DNA of 64,000 bases. Origin: Variovorax paradoxus (GTDB lineage Bacteria > Pseudomonadota > Gammaproteobacteria > Burkholderiales > Burkholderiaceae_C). The stretch lies in contig NZ_CP091716.1 of the NCBI RefSeq assembly GCF_022009635.1, positions 3,115,001-3,179,000 of the forward strand, read 5' to 3'. Position numbers and translations under genes: made by a program. The notes below the pieces were generated by a model. The model saw nothing but the letters and a program-made list of their open reading frames with translations, did no database searches and had not been told where the DNA came from. The first letter of the stretch is position 1. Every line of letters starts with the position of its first letter. Shown piece by piece: positions 52,887 through 62,507 of this stretch.

Positions 52887-53261
52887 TCAGGGGCGCGGAA
52901 TCAGCGGCGAAGAAGGCACCACCGGCGGCGGACGCTGCGGGTAGACCGAGGTGCCGAAGGTGTTGCCCATGCGATTGCTGGTTGCCGCCTGGTTGAACAG
53001 GCCCAGCTGATTGGACGGCCTTTGCGTGATGGCCTCCGAGGCCAGGCCCGGCTGGGCGCCATCGGGGCCGCGCGGCGGCGCCGTGGGCTGCAGCTTCTGT
53101 GTCAGGCAGGAATAGGAGGGTGTGCGTTCACCGTTGACCACCACCTCCACGCAACTGTCGGCGCCCGCCGCCGGCGACTGTTGCGCCGGCTCGGTCGCTG
53201 CCGCACCGCCGAAGCCGCATGCCGCCAGGACGGCGACGCCATACATCAAGAACTCGCGCAT
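52887..53261 (-). CDS. Small lipoprotein
   Basis: 124 residues from MREFLMYGVAVLAACGFGGA; the lipobox LAAC places Cys15 as the lipidated residue. The mature part has two further Cys (SCVEVVVNGERTPSYSCLTQ) that could form a disulfide, then a Pro/Gln-rich tail. Family unknown. It lies downstream of the DipZ-type gene on the same strand, so the redox protein may serve its disulfide. Confidence 0.7.
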   Translation of the reverse strand: MREFLMYGVAVLAACGFGGAAATEPAQQSPAAGADSCVEVVVNGERTPSYSCLTQKLQPTAPPRGPDGAQPGLASEAITQRPSNQLGLFNQAATSNRMGNTFGTSVYPQRPPPVVPSSPLIPRP

Positions 53262-53361
53262 CCTCGCACCTCCAAGATTCGTTCTGGTCGCCTGCCGCAG
53301 CGGCGGCGAACCGGTCAGTCTAGGCACAGCACAAGTCATCGTAAAGACGCGGGCCGGACAT

Positions 53362-55128
53362 TCAGCCGAAGGTGAAGACGTAGGCCTGCGCGCCCGCGTC
53401 GAGGAACTCGATCTCGAACAGCCGGTCCGCGCCGTTCGCCGACTGGCGCACGAGCTGGTAGAGACGCTGCGTATCGATGGTGCCGTCGCCCTGCGCGTCG
53501 GTGTCGGTGCCGTGGTCCGCGAGCGGCGGCTTGCCGTCGATCCGCACGCGAAAGCGCACCGGCGTGCCGTCGGCCGACGGGCCCAGCACCAGGTGCAGGT
53601 CGCGCGCGTGGAAGCGGTAGGCGATGCGCCCCTGCGCCTTGCCCAGCACAGCGCGTTCGGCGCCCACGGTCCATTCGCCGGAAAGCGCCCAGCGGTTCTC
53701 GCGCAGCGAAGAAGGCGCCTGGTACACGCGGGCACGGTCGCTCGCGATGCCGCCGGGCGACGCGAAATTGCTCGCGCGCTCGTAGCCCAGGTAGGTCTCG
53801 CCCGAGAGGGCAGGCGACGCGCCGGCCGCCGCCTGCGTGCCCTGGCCTTCGGGCGACACCAGCGGGCCGGCCGCTGCGCCGCGCCCCGCCTCAGCCAGCA
53901 ACTGCTGGATGACCTGCTCCGACTTCTCGTAGCCGCCTTCGCCGAACTGGTGATGGCGGATGCGCCCCTGCGCATCGACGAAATACAGCGCCGGCCAGTA
54001 CTGGTTGCCGAACGCGCGCCAGATGGCGTAGTTGCTGTCCACCGCCACGGGAAAGCCGATGCCCAGGTCCTTCGTCGCCTTGCGCACGTTGGCAGGCAGC
54101 TTCTCGAACGCGAACTCCGGCGCATGCACGCCGAGCACGACCAGTCCGGCGTCTTTGTACTTGTCGGCCCAGGCGCGGACGTAGGGCAGGGTGCGCAGGC
54201 AGTTGATGCACGAGTAGGTCCAGAAATCGACCAGCACCACCTTGCCGCGCAGGCTCTCGGCGGTGAGCGGCGGCGAGTTGATCCACTCGGTGGCGCCCGC
54301 GAGCGGCGCAATCGCGCCTTCGTCGCGCAGTGCCAGCGCGGGGCGAGGCGCGGCTGTCGATGCGAGCATCAGGCCGCTGCGGTCGAACGATGCCCGCGGC
54401 GCGCTCGGCATGTTCGTGCCGACCTTCTCCACGAGCGCCTTCTCCAGCGCCGAGGTGGTGCCGAAGGACAGCTGGCTCAGCAGCCCCGTGTCCAGCCCCG
54501 AGGCGATGGCGCCCACGCCCGCGAGCACCGCCACGCCGGCACCGCGCCGCACCCATTCGCCGGTGCGAAGCGATCCCTTCAGCATCGCGAACAGCCGCCC
54601 GCCGAACAGGAGCGCCGCCGCCAGCGAGGTGCAGGCGCCCACCGCGTAGGCCAGCAGCAGCAGGGAGGTGCCGATGCTCGCGCCGTTGAGCGCCGCTCCC
54701 GTGAGGATCAGGCCGAGGATCGGCCCCGCGCACGGCGCCCACAGCAGCCCCGTGCCCACGCCCAGCAGCAGCGGCGCGAACACCGAAGACTGCGAGCCGC
54801 CAGGGCTCGCCAGCCGAAGGCCCAGCGCCACCAGCGGGCGGCTCATGCGCTGCGCCAGCGATGGCACCAGCAGCGCGAGGCCGAAGAGCGCGAGCATCGC
54901 GATGGCCGCGTAGCGCCCGTACTGGTTCGCCGCCACCACCCAGCCGCCGCCCACGGCCGCCAGCGTGGCGACCGCGGCGAAGGCCAGTGCCATGCCCAGC
55001 AGCAGGGGCAGTCCATGAGAGCGGAACGGCCGGCCGGCACTCGCGAAGACGAAGGGCAGCACCGGCAGGATGCACGGGCTCAGGATGGTGAGCACACCAC
55101 CCAGGTAGGCAACGATGAGAAGGAGCAT
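53362..55128 (-). CDS. DipZ-type thiol-disulfide protein (CcdA + thioredoxin fusion)
   Basis: 588 residues. The N-terminal CcdA/DsbD-β-like membrane domain (about 1-225) has its Cys pair in LSPCILPVLPF and LWAPCAGPI. A periplasmic thioredoxin-like domain (about 285-430) has VDFWTYSCINCLRTLPY with a CINC active site. A C-terminal carbohydrate-binding-like β domain (about 455-588; TYLGYERASNF onward) ends the chain. This three-part layout is that of DipZ/CcdA-TlpA proteins, which move reducing power from the cytoplasm to extracytoplasmic proteins. The TlpA protein at 59,256 is a likely relative. Confidence 0.9.
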   Translation of the reverse strand: MLLLIVAYLGGVLTILSPCILPVLPFVFASAGRPFRSHGLPLLLGMALAFAAVATLAAVGGGWVVAANQYGRYAAIAMLALFGLALLVPSLAQRMSRPLVALGLRLASPGGSQSSVFAPLLLGVGTGLLWAPCAGPILGLILTGAALNGASIGTSLLLLAYAVGACTSLAAALLFGGRLFAMLKGSLRTGEWVRRGAGVAVLAGVGAIASGLDTGLLSQLSFGTTSALEKALVEKVGTNMPSAPRASFDRSGLMLASTAAPRPALALRDEGAIAPLAGATEWINSPPLTAESLRGKVVLVDFWTYSCINCLRTLPYVRAWADKYKDAGLVVLGVHAPEFAFEKLPANVRKATKDLGIGFPVAVDSNYAIWRAFGNQYWPALYFVDAQGRIRHHQFGEGGYEKSEQVIQQLLAEAGRGAAAGPLVSPEGQGTQAAAGASPALSGETYLGYERASNFASPGGIASDRARVYQAPSSLRENRWALSGEWTVGAERAVLGKAQGRIAYRFHARDLHLVLGPSADGTPVRFRVRIDGKPPLADHGTDTDAQGDGTIDTQRLYQLVRQSANGADRLFEIEFLDAGAQAYVFTFG

Positions 55129-55234
55129 GGTCGGTTCTCCGAACGGTGATTGAAGAAAAAAAGAGCGAGCGATGCCTGCGCGGCCTCGCCGTGCGAGCCG
55201 CTGGTTCAGGAAGGACGGTGTGGTGGGGAGGCGG

Positions 55235-56587
55235 TCAGCCCGGCAATGCAGCCCGCGTGTACATGGTCAGCCGGGCCTCGAGTCCGCCTTCGTCGCGGTT
55301 GCGCAGCGTGAGCTCGGCACCCATCGCCATCGCGAGCTGATGCGCGATCGCCAGGCCCAGCCCGGTGCCGCCGGTGCTGCGGTTGCGCGAGTTCTCGACG
55401 CGGTAGAAGGGCTTGAGCACGTTCTCCAGATCGTCCGGCGGAATGCCCGGCCCGTTGTCGACCACCAGCAGCGCCAGCCGGTCGCCGTCGATGCGCACCT
55501 GCAGGCGGACGTCGGTGCCGAACTTCAGCGCGTTGTCGATCAGGTTCGTGAGGATGCGGCGCAGCGCGTTCGGCCGCGTCACGATGGGGGCGCCCGCGCG
55601 GCCTTCGAGCAGCACGCGCTCGCCCGAGTCTTCGTAGTCGGCGAGCATGCTCTCGAACAGCGCGTCGGCGTCGATGCGGCAGGGCGGCTCGGTGGCGCCG
55701 TGCAAGGTGCGCGCATAGGTCACGCCCTCGCGCACCAGCGCGTTCATCGCGTCCAGATCCTGGCGGAATTTGCCGCGGTCCTGTTCGTTGTCCATCAGGT
55801 CGGTGCGCAGCCGCATGCGGGTGATGGGCGTCTGCAGGTCGTGCGAGATGGCCGCGAGGATCTCCACGCGCTCGGCCATGTAGCCGGCAATGCGCTTTTG
55901 CATCGCGTTGAAGGCGCGTGCGGCGTGCGCCACTTCGGTCGGGCCGTCTTCCGAGAGTTGCTGGCCCTTGAGGTCGGGGCCGAGTTCGTCGGCCGCGTCC
56001 GCCAGCTGCGCGAGCGGGCGCGTCACCAGCCGCACTGCGTACCAGGCGCACACGGCCAGCACGAGCAGCTGTATCCAAAGCAGCCACATCACCCAGCTGG
56101 ACACCGGCATGTCGACCCGGCGCGCATGCACCACCAGCGTGGAGCCGTCCGACAGCCGCACCTCGATCTGCAGGCCCTCGCGCGGCGAACTCACCTGGCC
56201 GACCTTGACGATCTGGAACGGCCGCATCGCGTCGACGATGGCCTTGGCGAACTGCCGCGACATGGCAGTGTCGGGCGGCGTGCCCTCGGCGCTGCCGCCC
56301 AGCACGAAGCGGTAGTTGCGCCGCTCCAGCCGCGCGAGCCAGCTCTCGCGCTCGGCCGCCGGCAGCCGGTCGAGGATGGCGACCGAGCTCGCGATGTCGC
56401 GCTCGATGCCGATCATCATCAGCTCGCGCAGCGCCATGCCGCGTTCGTAGCGGATGGCGGCGAAGGTGAGCAGCTGCGCGATCGCAAGGCCGATGACGAT
56501 GATCAGCGTCACGCGGGAAAAGAGCGATCGGGGCGTGAGCCGGCGCAGGCCGATGGCGGGCGCGGGGAGGCTGGCGGTGTTGGGCAT
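55235..56587 (-). CDS. Sensor histidine kinase
   Basis: 450 residues from MPNTASLPAPAIGLRRLTPR. Two membrane helices (about 28-46 and 145-167) bracket a periplasmic sensor of about 100 residues. A HAMP domain (about 168-220), the H-box ISHDLQTPITRMRLRTDL and the ATPase motifs (NLIDNALKFG, DNGPGIPPDD, GGTGLGLAIAHQ) follow. Its cognate regulator is most likely the OmpR-type protein at 58,008, though a hydrolase gene on the other strand separates them. TGTATGCC-type sites lie upstream of both. Confidence 0.92.
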   Translation of the reverse strand: MPNTASLPAPAIGLRRLTPRSLFSRVTLIIVIGLAIAQLLTFAAIRYERGMALRELMMIGIERDIASSVAILDRLPAAERESWLARLERRNYRFVLGGSAEGTPPDTAMSRQFAKAIVDAMRPFQIVKVGQVSSPREGLQIEVRLSDGSTLVVHARRVDMPVSSWVMWLLWIQLLVLAVCAWYAVRLVTRPLAQLADAADELGPDLKGQQLSEDGPTEVAHAARAFNAMQKRIAGYMAERVEILAAISHDLQTPITRMRLRTDLMDNEQDRGKFRQDLDAMNALVREGVTYARTLHGATEPPCRIDADALFESMLADYEDSGERVLLEGRAGAPIVTRPNALRRILTNLIDNALKFGTDVRLQVRIDGDRLALLVVDNGPGIPPDDLENVLKPFYRVENSRNRSTGGTGLGLAIAHQLAMAMGAELTLRNRDEGGLEARLTMYTRAALPG

Positions 56588-56710
56588 GGGCTGGTTTATA
56601 GGTCCGGGGCGGGGCCGGTTGTCGCTTCTTTGTATTGCAGTGTGTACGGCCGGGGGGCGGGACATGGAACATTACCTGCGTTGCGGGTTGGCCGCTTCGC
56701 GCGGCGGCTT

Positions 56711-56754
56711 TGTATGCCCCTGTATCCCGCGTCGCGGGCATACACGGGCATACA
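56711..56754. promoter_or_regulatory. Paired direct-repeat sites TGTATGCC-N2-TGTATCCC, inverted pair
   Basis: Forward half-sites at 56,711-56,728 and reverse half-sites at 56,736-56,754 form two 10-bp-spaced direct repeats facing each other. A further half-site is near 56,779. They lie between the divergent kinase and hydrolase genes. This geometry fits an OmpR-family response regulator. Confidence 0.7.
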
Positions 56755-56841
56755 AGAACCCCTGTTGCACGACACATGCCGCATACATCCGCCCGGTTCA
56801 ATCGTTCCATCGCCACTCATTGAACGAAAGAAGGAACGCAC

Positions 56842-57876
56842 ATGACCGCACAACCCATCAATCGCCAGCGCCGCCACCTGCTCGGCGGCGCCGCCGCCAG
56901 CCTTGCCGCCGTGCAACTGGCCTTCATGGGCAGCGCCCAGGCAGCCGGCATCGGCGCCAGCGCCGGCACGACGCGCAAGCTGGAGCCGATCCGCCAGATC
57001 AAGGCCGGCGAGCTCGACGTGGGCTATTACGAAGCCGGTCCCGCCGACGGCATTCCGGTGCTGCTGCTGCACGGCTACCCCTACGACATCCACAGCTATG
57101 CCGATGTCGCGCCGCTGCTCGCGGCCCGGGGCTGCCGCGTGATCGTGCCGCACTTGCGCGGGCACGGCAGCACGCGCTTTCTCGACAGCGCCAATCCGCG
57201 CTCGGCGCAGCAGGCGGCGGTGGCGCTCGACCAGATCGCGCTGCTCGACGCGCTGGGCATCGACCGTGCGGTGATCGTGGGCTATGACTGGGGCGCGCGC
57301 ACCGGCTGCATCATGGCGGCGTTGTGGCCCGAGCGCTGCATCGGGCTGCTGTCGGTCAATGGCTACATCATGACCAACCGGCCCGGCAACCAGAAGCCGC
57401 TGCCCGCCAAGGTGGAACTGGGCTGGTGGTACCAGTACTACTTCGCGACCGAGCGCGGCCGCCTCGGGCTGGAGGCGAACCGGCGCGACATCGCCCGCAT
57501 TCTGTGGAGCACGAACTCGCCCAAGTGGGCCTACGACGACGCCACCTTCGAGCGCACAGCGGCGTCGTTCGACAACCCCGACTACGTGCAGATCGTCATC
57601 CACAACTACCGCTGGCGGCTGGGCCTGGCCGATGGATTTCCGCAATACGAAGCGTATGAAAAGCGCCTGGCCGCCTTCCCCAGCATCAAGGTGCCCACGA
57701 TCACCATGGACGGCGACTCCGACGGCGTGGTGCCCGCTACCGACGGCACCGCCTATGCCGCCAAGTTCACCGGCCCGCGCACCCACCTGGTGGTGAACGC
57801 CGGACATAACGTGCCGCAGGAAACGCCGCAGGTGTTTGCCGACGCGGTGTGGAGGCTGGCTTCGGCGCGCGGCTGA
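56842..57876 (+). CDS. Tat-exported α/β hydrolase, epoxide hydrolase/dehalogenase-like
   Basis: 344 residues. A twin-arginine signal (RQRRHLLGG then a hydrophobic stretch, cleavage after SAQA near 35) sends it to the periplasm folded. The α/β core has LLLHGYPYD (oxyanion), VGYDWGART with Asp as nucleophile, and AGHNVPQE supplying the catalytic His. Asp in the nucleophile elbow points to epoxide hydrolase or haloalkane dehalogenase chemistry, not a Ser esterase. It sits between the kinase and response-regulator genes and is preceded by their shared DNA motif. Confidence 0.88.
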   Translation: MTAQPINRQRRHLLGGAAASLAAVQLAFMGSAQAAGIGASAGTTRKLEPIRQIKAGELDVGYYEAGPADGIPVLLLHGYPYDIHSYADVAPLLAARGCRVIVPHLRGHGSTRFLDSANPRSAQQAAVALDQIALLDALGIDRAVIVGYDWGARTGCIMAALWPERCIGLLSVNGYIMTNRPGNQKPLPAKVELGWWYQYYFATERGRLGLEANRRDIARILWSTNSPKWAYDDATFERTAASFDNPDYVQIVIHNYRWRLGLADGFPQYEAYEKRLAAFPSIKVPTITMDGDSDGVVPATDGTAYAAKFTGPRTHLVVNAGHNVPQETPQVFADAVWRLASARG

Positions 57877-57914
57877 TGCCCTCCGGCGCAACGTAGTGTG
57901 GCGCGCCGGCCTGC

Positions 57915-57932
57915 CGGATACACAGGCATACA
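57915..57932 (-). promoter_or_regulatory. Response-regulator-type site upstream of the OmpR gene
   Basis: On the minus strand TGTATGCC-TG-TGTATCCG. It lies 75 bases before the regulator start and suggests autoregulation. Confidence 0.65.
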
Positions 57933-58007
57933 AAGCCGCCGGCCCGGCGGCGCGGCCGGGCTACATTGCGGGCTGCCCGATCTTCTGGGCTGCACCATCG
58001 CACCGCC

Positions 58008-58748
<741 letters not shown>

Positions 58749-58777
58749 CGCGGGGGACGCGGGTCTACACTTTCGGA

Positions 58778-59011
58778 ATGATCAAAGCTCTATTCCTGCC
58801 GTTGAGTGTTCTGCTGATCACCGCATGCGCACAGCCTGCGCCGCCACCGCGGGTCGGCATGGCGAATCCGGCCTCGGTCTATTGTCAGAGCCTAGGGGGC
58901 AAGACGCTCATGAGGTCGAACGACAAGGGGCAGTACGGGGTTTGCCAGTTGCCGGATGGCACGCAGATCGAGGAGTGGGAGCTCTATCGGCGCGACCATC
59001 CTGCGAAGTAG
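58778..59011 (+). CDS. DUF333-type small lipoprotein
   Basis: 77 residues. Lipobox ITAC gives Cys17. The DUF333 core follows (ASVYCQSLGGKTLMRSND, GQYGVCQLPDGTQIEEWEL) with its two conserved Cys. The family is sometimes annotated as putative haemolysin without firm evidence. It starts 29 bases after the response regulator and may share its transcript. Confidence 0.85.
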   Translation: MIKALFLPLSVLLITACAQPAPPPRVGMANPASVYCQSLGGKTLMRSNDKGQYGVCQLPDGTQIEEWELYRRDHPAK

Positions 59012-59021
59012 GGCGGCCTCG

Positions 59022-59156
59022 CTACGACGGCTTGCGTGGGCGCAGGCCGTCCGACTGCCTGGCGGTGATGCATTGGCAGCTCACCGGGTTGCGTATTTCG
59101 TGCGCGATGCCGCCTGAGAGGAAGAGCAGGGCTAGCCAGAGTTTCTTCATTGCCAT
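59022..59156 (-). CDS. Possible 44-residue secreted peptide
   Basis: Starts MAMKKLWLALLFLSGGIAHE with a credible signal sequence, followed by a short Cys-containing tail (EIRNPVSCQCITARQSD). It lies downstream of the TlpA gene on the same strand. There is no homology evidence and the ribosome-binding site is weak. Confidence 0.35.
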   Translation of the reverse strand: MAMKKLWLALLFLSGGIAHEIRNPVSCQCITARQSDGLRPRKPS

Positions 59157-59255
59157 TGTTCCGGGTTTGGTTTTCTTGATGCTGTGTTCGGGGCGCGTGC
59201 ACAGGGCACCCTGCCGGTGCTCGGCTGATCAACAAATGCCCTGAAGCAGCCAGCA

Positions 59256-59822
59256 TCAAGACCCCACAGGCAAAGGCTCGGCCAGCAACGCCTGGATCTT
59301 CTTCTCCGTGGCGCCATAGCTGCCCTCGCCGAAGTGCGAGTAGACGATCTTTCCCTGCTTGTCGATCAGGTACACGGCGGGCCAGTACTGGTTCTTGAAG
59401 GCCTTCCAGGTGCCGTAGCTGTTGTCCTGCGCCACGGCATGGGTGATCTGCAGGCGCTGGATCGCGTCCTTCACGTTCTTGGTCGACTTTTCGTAGGCGA
59501 ACTCGGGCGTGTGCACGCCCACCACGACGAGGCCCTTGTCCTTGTACTTCGCGTTCCAGTCTTTCACGTAGGGCAGGTGGTTGAGGCAGTTGATGCAGGT
59601 GTAGGTCCAGAAGTCGACCAGCACGACCTTGCCGCGCAACTCCTCGAGCTTGAGCGGCTGGGAGTTGAGCCAGGTGTCGATGTTCTGGAAGTCGGGGGCA
59701 GGCTGGGCCTGCGCGGCGGGAATGTCGCCGCCCAGCGGCGGTGCCGCGAAAGTCAGCGTCAGGGCTGCCGCTGATGCCGCGATGGCTACAGCGAAGAAGG
59801 TGGCGGGAGAGCGCAGTCGCAT
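59256..59822 (-). CDS. TlpA-like thioredoxin-family periplasmic protein
   Basis: 188 residues from MRLRSPATFFAVAIAASAAA with AAGGAATC before the ATG. A signal or anchor segment is followed by a thioredoxin fold with VDFWTYTCINCLNHLPYVKD. Its CINC active site and sequence closely resemble the thioredoxin domain of the DipZ protein at 53,362. It probably receives electrons from that protein or acts on the same targets. Divergent from the STN/TonB-C gene across a TGTATGCC-type site. Confidence 0.88.
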   Translation of the reverse strand: MRLRSPATFFAVAIAASAAALTLTFAAPPLGGDIPAAQAQPAPDFQNIDTWLNSQPLKLEELRGKVVLVDFWTYTCINCLNHLPYVKDWNAKYKDKGLVVVGVHTPEFAYEKSTKNVKDAIQRLQITHAVAQDNSYGTWKAFKNQYWPAVYLIDKQGKIVYSHFGEGSYGATEKKIQALLAEPLPVGS

Positions 59823-59908
59823 GATGGTGATTCCTTCTTGAAAGAGTGATGGGTGCTCGATGAGCGAGGCCCATTCTTCGGCGCGTTCGCCCTCGTCGGG
59901 GTGCATTG

Positions 59909-59926
59909 CGTATGCCTCTGTATCCG
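59909..59926 (+). promoter_or_regulatory. Response-regulator-type site between TlpA and STN genes
   Basis: CGTATGCC-TC-TGTATCCG, one base off the other copies. The flanking AACGTAGTGTG motif recurs beside the site at 57,915 in the same relative orientation. Confidence 0.6.
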
Positions 59927-60093
59927 GCGCGGGAACGCCACACACTACGTTTCGCGCAAGGCCGCGCAAACCAAACGTCACATATCGGTCATGCGCGCCG
60001 GATAGGCTCGCCCGCACGCCAGACAGGCCGCAATCGACAAGACACACGCGGCCGCACTCCCAACAGATCCCTTCGTTGCCGACTCCCCGCCAC

Positions 60094-60828
60094 ATGACTC
60101 GTACTTCCGCATCGGGCGGTGCCCTGACACTGTCCTGGTGTCTTGTCATGGCGCTGTGGATCGGCGCGGCCCACGCGGCCACGACCTCGGCCGAAGACGG
60201 CGGCGCGGAACTGCTGCGCTTCGATCTGCCGGTGCAGCCGCTGGAGATGTCGCTTGCGGTGTTCGGCCGCGTCACGGGTTATTCGGTGCTGGTCGCGAGC
60301 AGTCTCACGGCCGGCCGCGAGGCCGCCGCGGTGCAGGGCGACTACGCACCACGCGACGCGCTGCAGCAAATGCTGATGGGCACCGGCCTCGCCGCGCGCT
60401 ACACCGCGACCAATGCATTCACGCTCGTGCCGCTGTCGGCCGAATCGGCGGCGGAGGACGCAGGCAGCGCGCGCTCCGCGAAGGCGCAGGCCGAAGCGGT
60501 GGAAGCGCTGCGCATCCAGGCCGGCTATGCCGCCGTGCTGCAGTCGTCCATCACCCGTGTGCTGTGCACCGTGCAGCCCGACACCTTCGGCCGTTACCGG
60601 CTCGGCATCCAGCTTTGGATCGACCCCGCCGGCCTCGTGAGCGGCACTCGGCTGCTCGAGGGCAGCGGCCAGGGCGCGCGCGACGCCACGGTGCTCGCGA
60701 GCTTGCGCGCGCTCGAGTTGGACGCGCCGCCGCCGCCCGGCATGGCGCAGCCCATCACCATCCTGCTGACGCCGCGCGCCGACCCCGCGCGCGACTGCCG
60801 GCCGTACCGCGTCCGCGCGGCCGGCTGA
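60094..60828 (+). CDS. STN domain-TonB C-terminal-like periplasmic signalling protein
   Basis: 244 residues from MTRTSASGGALTLSWCLVMA with a signal peptide cleaved near AAHA. An STN (secretin/TonB short N-terminal) domain (about 45-105; LRFDLPVQPLEMSLAVFGRV, YAPRDALQQMLMGTGLAARY) is followed by a TonB-C-like domain (about 155-240; YRLGIQLWIDPAGLVSGTRL, PPPPGMAQPITILLTPR). In cell-surface signalling the STN domain is normally part of a TonB-dependent receptor and contacts FecR; here it is free-standing. Directly upstream of the sigma/anti-sigma pair. Confidence 0.82.
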   Translation: MTRTSASGGALTLSWCLVMALWIGAAHAATTSAEDGGAELLRFDLPVQPLEMSLAVFGRVTGYSVLVASSLTAGREAAAVQGDYAPRDALQQMLMGTGLAARYTATNAFTLVPLSAESAAEDAGSARSAKAQAEAVEALRIQAGYAAVLQSSITRVLCTVQPDTFGRYRLGIQLWIDPAGLVSGTRLLEGSGQGARDATVLASLRALELDAPPPPGMAQPITILLTPRADPARDCRPYRVRAAG

Positions 60829-60840
60829 GGCAAGGCACGC

Positions 60841-61401
60841 ATGCCGGACTCGATCAAGGCCGCGCTGCGCGCGCTGTTCCTCGCGCGCTACGCCCAGTTC
60901 AGGAAGCATCTGCAGATTCGGCTCGGCTCCGAAGATTTGGCCAATGACGCGCTGCAGGAGGCTTATCTGCGCGTGGAAAACACCAACGTGCGCAGCGCGG
61001 TGCGCTACCCGTCGGCCTACCTGTTCCGCATCGCGCTCAACGTGGCGGAAGACCAGCGCAAGAGCAACTCGCGCCTGCTGAGCGTGGGCGAGGTCGAGGA
61101 GCTCTACGACATGGCCGACGAAATGGCCGACCCCGCGCGCGGCGCCGAGGCCCGCAACGAGCTGGAGGCGCTGGAGCGCGCACTGGCCGAGCTGCCGCGC
61201 CGCCGCCGCGCCATCGTGCTGGCGGCGCGCGTGGACGAGATGCCGCACAAGGACATCGCCGCGCGCTACGGCGTGTCGGCGCGCACCGTCGAAAAAGAAT
61301 TGCGCGCCGGCCTGGAGCACTGCTGCGAGCGACTGGGGCGTGATTTCATCCAGCGCTTCGGTCCCGGCGCGGGAAAACAGTCTAAGCGTGATGGCAGCTG
61401 A
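60841..61401 (+). CDS. ECF-family RNA polymerase sigma factor (FecI-like)
   Basis: 186 residues. Region 2 (about 10-75; DLANDALQEAYLRVEN, YLFRIALNVAEDQRK) and region 4 (about 120-175; LAELPRRRRAIVLAARVDEM, IAARYGVSARTVEKELRAGL) are typical of FecI-type ECF factors. It overlaps the FecR gene by 11 bases and is released by signals passing through it. The likely regulon member is the exoprotein gene at 62,508. Confidence 0.92.
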   Translation: MPDSIKAALRALFLARYAQFRKHLQIRLGSEDLANDALQEAYLRVENTNVRSAVRYPSAYLFRIALNVAEDQRKSNSRLLSVGEVEELYDMADEMADPARGAEARNELEALERALAELPRRRRAIVLAARVDEMPHKDIAARYGVSARTVEKELRAGLEHCCERLGRDFIQRFGPGAGKQSKRDGS

Positions 61402-62377
61402 AGAATCCGGGGAAACCGAAGCGATGAAGACCATGCAACGCGAAGCACAGGCCTGGGTGGTGCGGCTCGGCTCGCAACAGGCCACCGAAGACGATGCGCT
61501 CGCTTTCCGGCGCTGGTGCGCGCAAAGCCGCGCCCATGCCGACGCCTTCGTGCGCGCCCGCGAGGTCTGGCAGGCAATGGCGCCGGCCGCGCTGCGCGTG
61601 CGGCAGCAGGCCGAGCGCGAGGCGCGCCGGCGCATGCCGGTCGCGGGGCGGCGCGCGCTGCTGGGCGGCGCGGTCGCGGCGTCGGTCGCCTACCTGGCGG
61701 TGTCGCCGCCGCTGGGGCTGTGGGCTTCGGTCACGGAGTGGGGCGCCGACTACCGCACCGCCACCGGCGAGCAGCGCGAGGTGGCCATGGCCGACGGCGC
61801 GGTGTTGCAGATGAACACGCAGACGCGCGTCAACCTGCAGCGCAGGGGGGAAGGCGGCGAGAGCATCGAGCTGCTGGCAGGCGAGGCCGAGGTGGTCACC
61901 GAAGCATCGGCCGTCGCGCGCGTCACCGTGGCCGCGGCGGGCGGCACCGTGTCTGCGGTGCGCGCGCGCTTCAACATCCGCAACCTCGACGGCGAAGTGT
62001 GCGTGACCTGCCTCGCGGGCCAGGTCGAGGTGGCGCGCGGCGCGCAGCAGGTGCGGCTCGACGAAGGGCGCCAGCTGCGCTATGGCGCTGCGGGGCTCGG
62101 CGCGGTGGCCGCGGTCGACACCGGGCCGGTGAGCGCATGGCGGCGCCGCCAACTGGTGTTCAACCAGGTGCCGCTGTCGGAAGTGGTGGCCGAGGTCAAC
62201 CGCTACCGCCACGGCCGGCTGGTGCTGACCAGCGAGGCGCTCGGGCGCAGCAAGGTGCAGGCGAGCTTTTCCATCGACCGGCTCGACGACGTGGCCATGC
62301 TCGTGCGCGACGTGTACGGCGCACAGCTCACGCAGCTGCCCGGCGGCATCGTGCTGCTGGGCATGGCCAAGGCCTGA
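61391..62377 (+). CDS. FecR-family anti-sigma factor
   Basis: 328 residues. A cytoplasmic N-terminus with the DUF4880 domain (EAQAWVVRLGSQQATEDDAL, FRRWCAQSRAHADAF) binds the sigma factor. One membrane helix near 90-112 is followed by the periplasmic FecR domain (DYRTATGEQREVAMADGAVL, ELLAGEAEVV, VCVTCLAGQVEV) and a C-terminal STN-like segment (RRRQLVFNQVPLSEVVAEVN). It transmits the periplasmic signal to the ECF factor, presumably from the STN protein. Confidence 0.92.
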   Translation: MAAEESGETEAMKTMQREAQAWVVRLGSQQATEDDALAFRRWCAQSRAHADAFVRAREVWQAMAPAALRVRQQAEREARRRMPVAGRRALLGGAVAASVAYLAVSPPLGLWASVTEWGADYRTATGEQREVAMADGAVLQMNTQTRVNLQRRGEGGESIELLAGEAEVVTEASAVARVTVAAAGGTVSAVRARFNIRNLDGEVCVTCLAGQVEVARGAQQVRLDEGRQLRYGAAGLGAVAAVDTGPVSAWRRRQLVFNQVPLSEVVAEVNRYRHGRLVLTSEALGRSKVQASFSIDRLDDVAMLVRDVYGAQLTQLPGGIVLLGMAKA

Positions 62378-62507
62378 GCGGCCCGCAAAGCCGCTTCATG
62401 AAGATTTCGTGACATGGTGCAGTCGCGCAGCGCCTTCGCTGTCATAGCTCGGTAGACCACGGGCCGTCCACCTTCCGGGTGCGTGCTTCGTGGCATCGAT
62501 TCGAGCA

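Noticed and set aside
55172..56845. Long plus-strand open frame (557 codons) opposite the histidine kinase
   Set aside because: Shadow of the kinase caused by high third-position GC. The kinase frame carries all expected motifs.
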